From: Mycolicibacterium parafortuitum
GTDB taxonomy: Bacteria > Actinomycetota > Actinomycetes > Mycobacteriales > Mycobacteriaceae
Direction: 5' to 3'
Assembly: GCF_010725485.1 (NCBI RefSeq)
Contig: NZ_AP022598.1
Span: 1,302,001-1,366,000 of the forward strand
DNA length: 64,000 nucleotides
Shown piece by piece: positions 1-6,627 of this stretch. Made by a program: the position numbers and the translations under genes. Each line of letters starts with the position of its first letter. Positions within the stretch are counted from its first letter, which is position 1. The notes beneath the pieces are model-generated. The model had not been told where the DNA came from. It saw nothing but the letters and a program-made list of their open reading frames with translations, and ran no database searches.

Positions 1-1
1 C

Positions 2-1174
2 GGATTCGGGTCCGTCGCCGTCGAGGTCCGCGACGGCCTGACCGAGGCGCCGTTCGACGAACCCCGCGAAGCCGTGGTCCCCGACGGCTGGACGATGTCG
101 GTGTGGGCGCGCACGTCGCGGCCGCGCCTGATGGCCTGGGCACCCGACGGGACACTGCTGGTCTCGGTGCCCAGCACCGGCCACGTACTGCGGTACGTGC
201 CGCGCGGTGACGACGCGCCCGAGGAGTCCGTGCTGCTCGACGATCTCGACGAACCGCACGGGCTGGCCTTCGACGGCGCCACGCTGTACGTCGCCGAAAG
301 CGACCAGGTCAACGCCTACGACTATGCCGACGGTGCGGCGAGGAGCGCGCGCGTGGTCGCCGGCGGGCTGCCCGATGACCGCAGCCCGGATCTGCGGGGC
401 GCGTACTCCCACGTGCTCAAGAGCGTCGCCGTCGGACCCGACGGCGCGGTGTACTTCTCCATTGGTTCCACGGGAAACATTTCCGCAGGCGACCGGACCG
501 CGACGCCGCCACGGGCGACCATCATGCGGGTGCCGCCCGGCGGCGGGCCCGCCGAGCCGTTCGCGACCGGCGTCCGCAACGGCACCGGGCTGGCCGTCGC
601 CCCCGACGGCGCGGTCTGGATCGCCAACAACGGGCGTGACAACGTCGCGTTCCCTGAACCAGGGCCGTCCTACGGCAAGGTGCTGCCCGACTACGTCGGC
701 GACAACCCGCCCGAGCAGGTCGCCAAGCTCACCCCAGGCCGCGAGCTCGGCTGGCCGTACTGCAACAACGTCGGCGGACCGGCCGACCTGCCGTTCGTCC
801 GCGACGTCCAGACCAACCCCGACGGCGCGCAGCTCGACTGTGATGCGCTGCCGGCGGTCGAGCAGAGCATGGGGGCGCATTCGGCGCCCCTGGGCCTGAG
901 CTTCACCGACGGCGAGTTGCCCGAGCCGTTCGCGCGGGGTGCGCTCGTCGGCGTGCACGGGTCGTGGAACCGGCAGCCACCGCGCGCCCCCGAGGTGTCG
1001 TTCTATCCGTGGCGCGACGGTGGGCTCGGCGATCAGCAGACCCTCGTCGGCGGCTTCCAGGCCGAGGACGGCTCCCGCTGGGGCCGGCCGGTGGCCGCGG
1101 TCGTCGGGCCCGACGGCGCGGTCTATATCACCGACGACGCCGCCGACGCGATCTACCGGTTGACGCCGGGTTAG
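2..1174 (+). CDS. PQQ-dependent sugar/sorbosone dehydrogenase family protein (5' partial)
   Basis: The reading frame is open to the left edge, so the gene starts outside the window; 390 residues are visible. The protein is a beta-propeller of the soluble glucose/sorbosone dehydrogenase type. It shows repeated blade motifs such as APDGTLLVS, GPDGAVYFS, APDGAVWIANNGRDN and GPDGAVYITDD, plus GWPYCNN and GAHSAPLGLSF, which recur in this family. Members oxidise sugars or aldoses with PQQ, usually outside the membrane. The missing N-terminus would show whether it has a lipoprotein or Sec signal. It converges on the SRPBCC gene, with a strong hairpin in between. Family assignment is firm; substrate is unknown. 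Confidence 0.85.
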   Translation, partial: GFGSVAVEVRDGLTEAPFDEPREAVVPDGWTMSVWARTSRPRLMAWAPDGTLLVSVPSTGHVLRYVPRGDDAPEESVLLDDLDEPHGLAFDGATLYVAESDQVNAYDYADGAARSARVVAGGLPDDRSPDLRGAYSHVLKSVAVGPDGAVYFSIGSTGNISAGDRTATPPRATIMRVPPGGGPAEPFATGVRNGTGLAVAPDGAVWIANNGRDNVAFPEPGPSYGKVLPDYVGDNPPEQVAKLTPGRELGWPYCNNVGGPADLPFVRDVQTNPDGAQLDCDALPAVEQSMGAHSAPLGLSFTDGELPEPFARGALVGVHGSWNRQPPRAPEVSFYPWRDGGLGDQQTLVGGFQAEDGSRWGRPVAAVVGPDGAVYITDDAADAIYRLTPG

Positions 1175-1196
1175 CCACCGCGCCCCTCTACTCCCC

Positions 1197-1256
1197 GCGA
1201 GCGTGCGTGTCTGCGGCCGACACGCCGGACAATTGCGCGCCTTCACGCACGCTCGC
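1197..1256. terminator. Bidirectional terminator, palindromic repeat copy 1
   Basis: A perfect 13-bp stem, GCGAGCGTGCGTG (1197-1209) with CACGCACGCTCGC (1244-1256), fills the gap between two convergent genes. It has no T-tract, as is usual in mycobacteria. Related palindromes lie at 2992-3049 and 11029-11084, also at gene 3' ends. Confidence 0.65.
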
Positions 1257-1257
1257 G

Positions 1258-1704
1258 CTATTTGTCGACCGTCGCGAGCCTGTTCAGGACCGACGACATC
1301 CGCCGCTCGATGTCGGCGGCCCGTTTCTGCAGCACCAGCGTTATCAGCGGGCGGAAAATCCTTGCGGTGCCATAGGTTTCGAGATCAGATCGGTAGGTGA
1401 TCGTCGACCCAGCGCGTTTGGGTTCGACCGTGATGGTGTCGGTGATCCGCGCGGACTGGTTCTCGCCGACGAACACCAGCCGGCGATCGGTGACGTCGTC
1501 GAGCCGGAACGTGAGCTCCACCGTCAAACCCAGCAGCTTGCACACGTTGTGCCAGTAGGCGCCCTCGGCGATGGGGCCGGCGTCGATGCGATCACAACTG
1601 CGGGTGCCGGGATCCCACTGCTCGGTGTGGCGGAAGTCTTTGAGGTAGTCCAGCGTCAGCGCAGGCGCCAATTCGACGGTGAAGGTTCGGGAGACGGCGG
1701 ACAT
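1258..1704 (-). CDS. SRPBCC family protein (polyketide cyclase/lipid-binding fold)
   Basis: 148 residues from the ATG at 1704 (MSAVSRTFTVEL); an upstream in-frame start at 1737 adds 11 residues of poor character. It shows the START/SRPBCC layout: an N-terminal strand ending in a helix (ALTLDYLKDFRHTEQWDPG), central strands with TDTITVEP and TITYRSDLETYG, and a long C-terminal helix (LITLVLQKRAADIERRMSSVLNRL). Such proteins bind hydrophobic ligands; the ligand here cannot be read from sequence. The gene ends next to a palindromic terminator shared with the convergent sugar dehydrogenase. Confidence 0.8.
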   Translation of the reverse strand: MSAVSRTFTVELAPALTLDYLKDFRHTEQWDPGTRSCDRIDAGPIAEGAYWHNVCKLLGLTVELTFRLDDVTDRRLVFVGENQSARITDTITVEPKRAGSTITYRSDLETYGTARIFRPLITLVLQKRAADIERRMSSVLNRLATVDK

Positions 1705-1816
1705 GTCTTCCGGATACCCGTTGCGCCGATCGCCCACCCGGATCAGGCGTTGTGCCTGACAGCAAAGGCGACGGCGACCTGCTCGGAATCATCCTGTGAT
1801 GCCTCTGTGACGAAAG

Positions 1817-1844
1817 TTGACAGTGGTTCTGCTGGGATTATTGT
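1817..1844 (+). promoter_or_regulatory. Sigma-A type promoter of the phosphodiester glycosidase gene
   Basis: TTGACA at 1817-1822 and TATTGT at 1839-1844 are separated by 16 bp, a near-consensus housekeeping promoter. The predicted start of transcription, near 1851, leaves a short leader with AGGAG at 1872-1876 ahead of the GTG at 1882. Confidence 0.6.
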
Positions 1845-1881
1845 TATTACGCCTGATCCGTAGTCCCGATAGGAGCCGCCG

Positions 1882-2973
1882 GTGACGACTCCGACCGCAA
1901 ACATCCGGCACCTCCTGGCCACCGCCCGAGTGCTCGCCGCCGCGACGATGTGTGCCGCCGTGCTCGCCACGGCCGGTGCCCCGCAGGCGCACGCCGCCAG
2001 TGCGCGGGAGCTGTTGGCCGCGGCGATCGCGAACACTCGTGGCTCGTATCTGGTCTACAACTTCGGCGGCGGGTTCCCGGCGCCGATGCTCAACGCCGCG
2101 GGCAACTGGTACGAGATGAACAACGGCGGACGGCTGATGATCATCAAGTCGGCCTCGCAGCGGCTCGCGCCGCGACTGCTCGCCGATTCGCATACCGGGT
2201 ATCAGGCGCGCTGCGAACGGGATCCGCGGGCCCGGACCGGAGAGGGGCTGTGGCAGGCGTCGGAGATCTACTCCCCGATCGAGGCGTGGCAGGCGCTCGG
2301 CCAACCGACGATCGCGATCAACGCCAACTTCTTCGACGTGCGCGGCCAGAAGGGCGGGTCCTGGAAGACGACAGGCTGCAGCTCACCGCTCGGGGCGTAC
2401 GTCGACAACACCCGAAACCTGGGCCGCACCAACACGAAGGTGACGGGCACGCTCGCCTATGCGGGTAAGCAGGGTCTCTCCGGCGGCAACGAGCACTGGA
2501 TGGCGCTGTCGACAATGATCCTGCCGGTTGCGGGTGCGCCCTTCGTGGTACCACCGCGCAACGACGACGACTACGACGCGGCCACCCCGGTGGTGACCCG
2601 GCTGATCGATGCGGGCACGCGGTTCGTTGCGGTGGCGGGCATCGGGTTACTCGCGCCCGGGGAGACCGGCCAGCTCAACGATCCCGGCCCCAGCGCCGCG
2701 CGCACCGCGCTCGCGTACGCCAAGGACCGCGACGAGATGTACGTGTTCCAGGGTGGGAGCTACACCCCCGACCAGATCCAGGATCTGTTCCGCGGCTTGG
2801 GAAGTGACACCGCGGTGCTGCTCGACGGCGGCGGCTCGTCGGCGATCGTGCTGCGCCGCGACACCGGCGGCATGTGGGCCGGCGCCGGATCGCCGCGCGG
2901 CTCCTGCGACACGATGGCGGTGCTGTGCGATTCGCGCGAGCGCGCCCAACCGGCCTGGCTCGCGTTCAACTAG
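1882..2973 (+). CDS. Secreted phosphodiester glycosidase family protein (NAGPA domain)
   Basis: 363 residues. The GTG at 1882 is chosen because AGGAG lies 5 nt upstream of it and a good promoter precedes that. A Sec signal peptide covers about residues 1-38, with a hydrophobic core and a cut after HAA. The rest matches the NAGPA/DUF2233 fold: NANFFDVRGQKGG, a late block YAKDRDEMYVFQGG, and the hallmark AVLLDGGGSSAIVLR. Members of the family cleave GlcNAc-phosphodiester links or act on cell-wall sugar phosphodiesters. Four or five cysteines suggest disulfides in the exported protein. The natural substrate in mycobacteria is unknown. It is the last host gene before the integrated element. Confidence 0.85.
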   Translation: MTTPTANIRHLLATARVLAAATMCAAVLATAGAPQAHAASARELLAAAIANTRGSYLVYNFGGGFPAPMLNAAGNWYEMNNGGRLMIIKSASQRLAPRLLADSHTGYQARCERDPRARTGEGLWQASEIYSPIEAWQALGQPTIAINANFFDVRGQKGGSWKTTGCSSPLGAYVDNTRNLGRTNTKVTGTLAYAGKQGLSGGNEHWMALSTMILPVAGAPFVVPPRNDDDYDAATPVVTRLIDAGTRFVAVAGIGLLAPGETGQLNDPGPSAARTALAYAKDRDEMYVFQGGSYTPDQIQDLFRGLGSDTAVLLDGGGSSAIVLRRDTGGMWAGAGSPRGSCDTMAVLCDSRERAQPAWLAFN

Positions 2974-2991
2974 GGGTCACGTCGGGCACCG

Positions 2992-3049
2992 CGAGCGCGC
3001 GTGTCTGTACGTTGGCGCGCCGGGCTTTTCGTGCACTTGTGCGCGCTCG
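2992..3049. terminator. Palindromic repeat copy 2, terminator of the glycosidase gene
   Basis: CGAGCGCGC (2992-3000) pairs with GCGCGCTCG (3041-3049). The start of the unit, GCGAGCGCGCGTGTCTG, matches the copy at 1197. It lies 18 bp past the stop codon. The 70 bp from here to the element boundary hold nothing else that I can recognise. Confidence 0.55.
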
Positions 3050-3120
3050 TGGGGCGGTGAGGGACGCGTGACAGCACTGCGAACCGCGCATTCGTCGCTC
3101 CCGCGATGGTGCCGGCTGCG

Positions 3121-3132
3121 TACTCGACAGTT
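3121..3132. other. attL core of the integrated element
   Basis: TACTCGACAGTT, identical to 10917-10928. Host sequence lies to the left and the element to the right. Joining the inner sequence left of 10917 to the inner sequence right of 3122 rebuilds an attP candidate. It is a dyad centred on the TA at the start of the repeat, with about 17 of 25 paired positions matching by hand count, including the arms TGTAAAG and CTTTACA. Confidence 0.75.
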
Positions 3133-3244
3133 AATCTTTACACCCACACCTCTTGTGTCTCCCGCAATACGGTTTCGAGGAAATGGCCACCGATGCCGCG
3201 GCCTAGCGGTTATATGGCCGGGTCGCATCGTCTTGGGGGGACTC

Positions 3245-4474
3245 ATGCTGGCTATATACGCTTCCGTACTTGATGAGGGTTGCCGATCGCCATCACAGCC
3301 ATGGGGGGTTTTCGATGGCGCAGTGACCAACGGGCAACTTGCGGGGGTCCTGGCTGGCTTTTTGGTGGTAGCAACCACGACGCTCTTGATGAAGGAGAAG
3401 CTTCCACCCAACAGTGTTTCTCATACGCTGGCCTTATTAGCCACCGGCGTCGTTGTGCTTGGAATCGACGCGTACCTATTCGGATCGGTCGCAGCAGCCA
3501 AGCCTCCCTCGCGAGTGCGGGATCCTGAACTATATTGCTATTCCGCCTGGGTGCAGTTCATGCCCGCCGCTGGAATGCTAGCCGTTGGCGCCACACTTCT
3601 AATTGGCGGCCTTGGATGGATGCTCACCCAACACACAATTAGCGAGGAATCGCCCAATAAACAATTGACCCAACTCGGCACAATGCTCACTGGGATGACC
3701 ATGTTTGCCACAAGTGCCCTGCTAATGAATACATGCTTTGTATTCATTAGATATGTAGACGCGATGCGGGTTGAACCCGCGGAAATATCTTCTTCGGCCG
3801 CATTAGCGGCGCAGTTAGTTGCGGGAATCGGCGGCGGCCTCGCATTTATACTGGCCATGTGGATATTGACCGTAAAGACATTCGGCTTTATGTTCTTCGT
3901 AAAGACGGATGCCGATTGGGCGCAGGTGCGGGATCCACGCCACAAATCCGTCGAAGCGCTGTCCGCGTTGACAGGCTTTTATGTTGCGTTCTGCGCTGGC
4001 ACATTCATCATTCTTACGAGTTGGCCGACGTTTCTTACCCTAGAAATTACTGCGCTACACAGGCTCTGGTGGAGCGTGTCGTTGTGCGTACTTGTCCCGA
4101 GCTTACTATTTTTGTTAATCGCGGCGACCATGCCGGGCAAGTATCACCGATTCGGTCGCGGGATCCGTCGTATTCGTATCTACCTATTCTTAAAGTTCCT
4201 AGCTCATGACTTCCATGCGAAGGATAAACGTCTAAAAATTAAGCATAAGAAGTTCGCCAAGCTAGCTTTAGGGGATATCGTCATTGAGCTTGCCTCTTGG
4301 CGAGCCTACTCGATTGTGAAAATTGCTAACCCCAATGAAAAGAAGGTACGCAAGCTTGTATTAGTGCGAATCTATTTTGATAGAAGTGACGTATTTGGCG
4401 ATAATATTGACGTAGTTCATCGTGAATACCGTAAGCGTGACATCCTGGTCTTACGCGACTCCATGGACGAGTAG
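3245..4474 (+). CDS. Multi-pass membrane protein of unknown function, AT-rich island gene
   Basis: 409 residues from ATG 3245, which follows a G-rich ribosome site. I see about seven hydrophobic segments: near LAGVLAGFLVVATTTLL, ALLATGVVVLGIDAYLF, AAGMLAVGATLLIGGLG, MTMFATSALLMNTCFVF, AGIGGGLAFILAMWIL, GFYVAFCAGTFIIL and LCVLVPSLLFLLIAA. A basic C-terminal tail of about 110 residues follows (KRLKIKHKKFAKLALG), probably cytoplasmic. I recognise no family. Base composition is clearly lower in GC than the host, and TTA codons, nearly absent from the neighbours, occur in pairs (GCC TTA TTA GCC). It is the only forward gene at this end of the island and converges on the toxin gene. Membrane effectors are common island cargo, but any function is speculation. 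Confidence 0.75.
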   Translation: MLAIYASVLDEGCRSPSQPWGVFDGAVTNGQLAGVLAGFLVVATTTLLMKEKLPPNSVSHTLALLATGVVVLGIDAYLFGSVAAAKPPSRVRDPELYCYSAWVQFMPAAGMLAVGATLLIGGLGWMLTQHTISEESPNKQLTQLGTMLTGMTMFATSALLMNTCFVFIRYVDAMRVEPAEISSSAALAAQLVAGIGGGLAFILAMWILTVKTFGFMFFVKTDADWAQVRDPRHKSVEALSALTGFYVAFCAGTFIILTSWPTFLTLEITALHRLWWSVSLCVLVPSLLFLLIAATMPGKYHRFGRGIRRIRIYLFLKFLAHDFHAKDKRLKIKHKKFAKLALGDIVIELASWRAYSIVKIANPNEKKVRKLVLVRIYFDRSDVFGDNIDVVHREYRKRDILVLRDSMDE

Positions 4475-4509
4475 TTAGGCGCGGTGCGGTTACCCGCGCG
4501 GAGCAGCCA

Positions 4510-4892
4510 TCACAACAATCCCATCATTTCGGCGATTCTTTCCTCTAGGCGCAGACGCGGCTCACCCTTGAGTTCTCCGAGGAAGTCGCCTCGGAAGAGC
4601 ACAGATTTGTCCAGAGGTTGTACTGCAGGAACCCTTATCCAACAGTCCTGCGGCAGGTTCCCGCTCCCGCGCGGTGCGTCAACGCAGAAGTCCGTCACGA
4701 GGTTCGGATCAGTCGAAGTCGGACACCCCACGACGTACGCCATTTCGCGCTCTGACATACAGCCCGATTGCTCAGCACGACGAAGAACCGGGCTTTCGGT
4801 GTCGACTGGCGACCATCGGGGTCAGGGTGTAACCGCAGGTCGGAATCTTGAACCTTGTACACGCCTCTGTACTGGATCGAACTCAGTGCCAC
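4510..4892 (-). pseudogene. MazF/PemK-like toxin, split by a -1 frameshift
   Basis: Two overlapping frames together form one MazF/PemK-type ribonuclease. The first, from GTG 4892, has YRGVYKVQDSDLRL, DPDGR and KARFFVVLSNRAVC, the usual N-terminal strands. The second carries the rest: YVVGCPTSTDPNLVT, NLPQDCWIRVPAVQPLDKS, then FLGELKGEPRLRLEERIAEMM. The shift lies between 4757 and 4737 and would be repaired by one extra base. Toxins of this family cut mRNA. The gene begins 9 bp after the Panacea antitoxin gene, the normal antitoxin-toxin order. It may be an inactivated toxin, a sequencing error or recoding; I see no classical slippery heptamer. Family call is good; whether it is active is open. 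Confidence 0.75.
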
Positions 4893-4901
4893 TAATACGC
4901 G

Positions 4902-5507
4902 CTATCGCAGTAGGCCGCTGGTCCCGGCGGCGCGGAGTTCGCTCCACGCTTCGATCTCTTCAGCAAGTCCGGCGTCACCCGTCGTCCCGCCGGGGACATC
5001 CCCACGCTCGTCGCGGCGCTTACGTAAGCGGTTCATCGAACGACGTAGCTTTGGCGTCTGTAAGTCGGTGAAGTACTCCCTAATGGACTCGTCGTCGATC
5101 GCGGTGTTGTCCACGCCGGGCACGTACACCCGCTCCCAGGGGCTTTCCGGTCGGTGGACGTCATCCCACAACTCGGAGACGGACCAATCGCCATAGTCTG
5201 ACCACGCCTGCTCCAACACTGCGAGGTCGGCCGCAGACATCTTTGCCGCCAGTCGTTCGCGGTCAGTAGGGATGTTGACGATTGGCTCCGCGCCGAAGTC
5301 GCTGAAAGCTCGGTAAACAGGTGGGCAGACGGGGCCGTGATCCCATGCCTGAAAACCATCCGTGAACAGCGGCTTTCCATATTTGCTGAGATACTCACCG
5401 TGGGCGTAAAACAGCAACTTCTGTACCTGGAAGTTGGTAAGAGTCCGACCGGCATCTCTGGCTGCGGCGATTAACCACCGGGCGGCGTCGACCGGACGAG
5501 CGCTCAC
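4902..5507 (-). CDS. Panacea (SocA-like, DUF4065) antitoxin
   Basis: 201 residues from GTG 5507. Residues about 20-125 match the Panacea/SocA domain: FQVQKLLFYAHGEYLSKYGKPLF, then AWDHGPVCPPVYRAF and a conserved helical region ending SVSELWDDVH. The C-terminal third is basic and helical (LRRSMNRLRKRRDERG) and probably contacts the partner toxin. Panacea domains are antitoxins paired with many unrelated toxins. Here the next gene, 9 bp downstream, is a MazF/PemK-like toxin, so the two form a PanA-type pair. Upstream on the same strand lie the small unknown gene and the terminase small subunit, so all four may be cotranscribed. TACACT on the minus strand (5548-5543) could give the pair its own promoter. 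Confidence 0.85.
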   Translation of the reverse strand: MSARPVDAARWLIAAARDAGRTLTNFQVQKLLFYAHGEYLSKYGKPLFTDGFQAWDHGPVCPPVYRAFSDFGAEPIVNIPTDRERLAAKMSAADLAVLEQAWSDYGDWSVSELWDDVHRPESPWERVYVPGVDNTAIDDESIREYFTDLQTPKLRRSMNRLRKRRDERGDVPGGTTGDAGLAEEIEAWSELRAAGTSGLLR

Positions 5508-5549
5508 ACCATCACCCCCGAGACACTTCGCGCCATGACATAAGTGTAA

Positions 5550-5891
5550 CTACGAGCCACTGACAGCTGTTCCAGGCGCGCTCGATGTGACCTCGCGATG
5601 GCCCTTCGGGGAGGGTTGCGAGAGGACGTGCTGGTACCACGGGCCGATCGTCACGCCGATCTCGGCCATAACACCGAGCGTGAGCGTGGTGTCGACGCTC
5701 CCGACCTCGGAGGCGATCCACGCAATCATCTCCGAGATCCACGCAATCATCTCCGACATGTAGGTCTTGAGCCCGGACATCTCGGAGTCCTCGTATAAGT
5801 ACGGACCTAGATTCAACAGCCGTTCGAGGACGCGCTGAGCTAGTTCCTCGGCGGTCGTCAGCTTCGGGCCTTCGTTCCACCGCGACGTCAT
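5550..5891 (-). CDS. Small island protein of unknown function with tandem heptad repeat
   Basis: 113 residues from ATG 5891, whose ATGA overlaps the stop of the terminase small subunit gene, implying translational coupling; this fixes the start over the ATG 9 bp upstream. No family recognised. The N-terminal half is helical (ELAQRVLERLLNLGPYL). The middle holds an exact duplication, SEMIAWI SEMIAWI, encoded by a 21-bp tandem repeat; the duplicated unit is one heptad, consistent with an amphipathic helix. The C-terminus is polar and probably disordered. Position between terminase and antitoxin suggests an accessory phage or satellite role, but nothing in the sequence says which. Confidence 0.65.
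   Translation of the reverse strand: MTSRWNEGPKLTTAEELAQRVLERLLNLGPYLYEDSEMSGLKTYMSEMIAWISEMIAWIASEVGSVDTTLTLGVMAEIGVTIGPWYQHVLSQPSPKGHREVTSSAPGTAVSGS
5715..5756. repeat. 21-bp exact tandem duplication inside a coding region
   Basis: The unit starting GATCCACGCAATCATC occurs at 5715-5735 and again at 5736-5756 with no mismatch. It is a multiple of three and keeps the frame, duplicating seven residues (SEMIAWI) on the minus strand. Confidence 0.9.
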
Positions 5892-6259
5892 AGATTCCAC
5901 CGAGCCTGAGCAGCCCTAGTGGCTGATTCCCTTCGCTTGGCCTTCTTCTCGGCCACCTCGTGATCTGCGTCCAGTAGACCGAGTTTCGTCAGCAGCGTGG
6001 CCATCAGAGCCCGTGCCGAGTTCGCCTGCGAGATGCACGGGTGGATCACCGGCTGGAACTTGGAGCCTTCGACTACGAGAGGCGCGTCAGCTGCCTCGTC
6101 GTCCATCCGCTTGATTGCGTCGGCTAGCTTGCATGCGTCGAACAAAACGCGCAGCTTCGCGGGCTCATCGGTGAAGTTGAATACCTCTGTGAGGTCTTTC
6201 CAGAGCCTCTTGCCCTCGGTTCCGAACTGCCCTTTCGGCATAGTCGGCTTGTCTGTCAT
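5888..6259 (-). CDS. Phage terminase small subunit (P27/Terminase_4-like)
   Basis: 123 residues from ATG 6259, preceded by AGAAGGA about 5 nt upstream. An in-frame extension to 6487 is poor in composition and is rejected. The sequence has the pattern of P27-family small terminases: GKRLWKDLTEVFNF, LRVLFDACKLADAI, then VVEGSKFQPVIHPCISQANSARALMATLL before a basic C-terminus. The small subunit recognises phage DNA at the packaging site and hands it to the large subunit. No large subunit is present, so this copy could only act with a helper phage terminase, as in phage satellites, or be a relic. It is the first gene of the leftward cluster and overlaps the next gene by ATGA. Confidence 0.7.
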   Translation of the reverse strand: MTDKPTMPKGQFGTEGKRLWKDLTEVFNFTDEPAKLRVLFDACKLADAIKRMDDEAADAPLVVEGSKFQPVIHPCISQANSARALMATLLTKLGLLDADHEVAEKKAKRRESATRAAQARWNL

Positions 6260-6396
6260 TCTCGAATCCTTCTGATTGGGTTTGATATTTCGTCGCGGAC
6301 ACGCCAGGCCGCGCTGGCTGTGAAAATGGCGAATGCGAATCGCATCCGATCTCGGACCCGCATTACGGACCGGTCTTGCTCCCCCGGGCAGGGGTA

Positions 6397-6410
6397 TACC
6401 CCCTGGGGTA
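6397..6410. promoter_or_regulatory. Perfect inverted repeat TACCCC-CT-GGGGTA, CsoR/RicR-like operator
   Basis: The 14-mer TACCCCCTGGGGTA is fully symmetrical and resembles operators of copper-sensing CsoR/RicR regulators. No copper gene or csoR is nearby, so the match may be coincidental. A second overlapping palindrome, GGGGTATACCCC, covers 6391-6402. Confidence 0.4.
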
Positions 6411-6585
6411 GGCGGGGGTGTGTACCCACGGGCGAGGCAGTTGCAGCCGGGCGACGGCGAAGCGGGGCAGTCCCCACCGGACACCACGCCAACAGCGGAG
6501 AGGGCAGGCAGTGCCCGCCTAGCCCGAATCTTGCCTGTCAGTTTTCAGTTGTCGCCATCTCTGACCGTACAACCGTCGCATACAG

Positions 6586-6610
6586 TTCATATGGTTGTTA
6601 ACCATATGAA
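6586..6610. promoter_or_regulatory. Perfect 11-bp inverted repeat operator upstream of the HTH operon
   Basis: TTCATATGGTT (6586-6596) and AACCATATGAA (6600-6610) form a perfect dyad with a 3-bp spacer. It sits just upstream of a -10 box, TACGGT (6616-6621), placed 6 nt before the ATG at 6628, so bound protein would block transcription. The HTH protein it precedes is the obvious candidate for self-repression. Confidence 0.65.
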
Positions 6611-6627
6611 TGTGATACGGTAGGTGC

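Larger units (their letters stand above)
6260..6627. promoter_or_regulatory. Divergent control region of the island
   Basis: The 368 bp between the terminase gene (-) and the HTH operon (+) have no convincing gene. They hold a CsoR-like operator at 6397-6410 and a perfect inverted repeat at 6586-6610 next to a -10 box. Between them the sequence is GC-rich without clear coding character. Confidence 0.6.

Noticed and set aside
2609..3244. Upstream in-frame extension of the membrane protein, giving a 621-residue frame
   Set aside because: The extension runs out of frame over the glycosidase 3' end and across the attL core, and its composition is low-complexity Arg/Pro/Ala; the ATG at 3245 begins the hydrophobic protein.
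5512..5880. 122-codon minus-strand frame within the 5550-5891 gene
   Set aside because: Arg/Asp/His-rich with no family; the other frame has an ATGA start coupled to the terminase gene.
6260..6487. N-terminal extension of the terminase small subunit
   Set aside because: It reads GC-rich control DNA including the CsoR-like dyad, is full of Pro and Gly, and lacks a ribosome site, while ATG 6259 has one.
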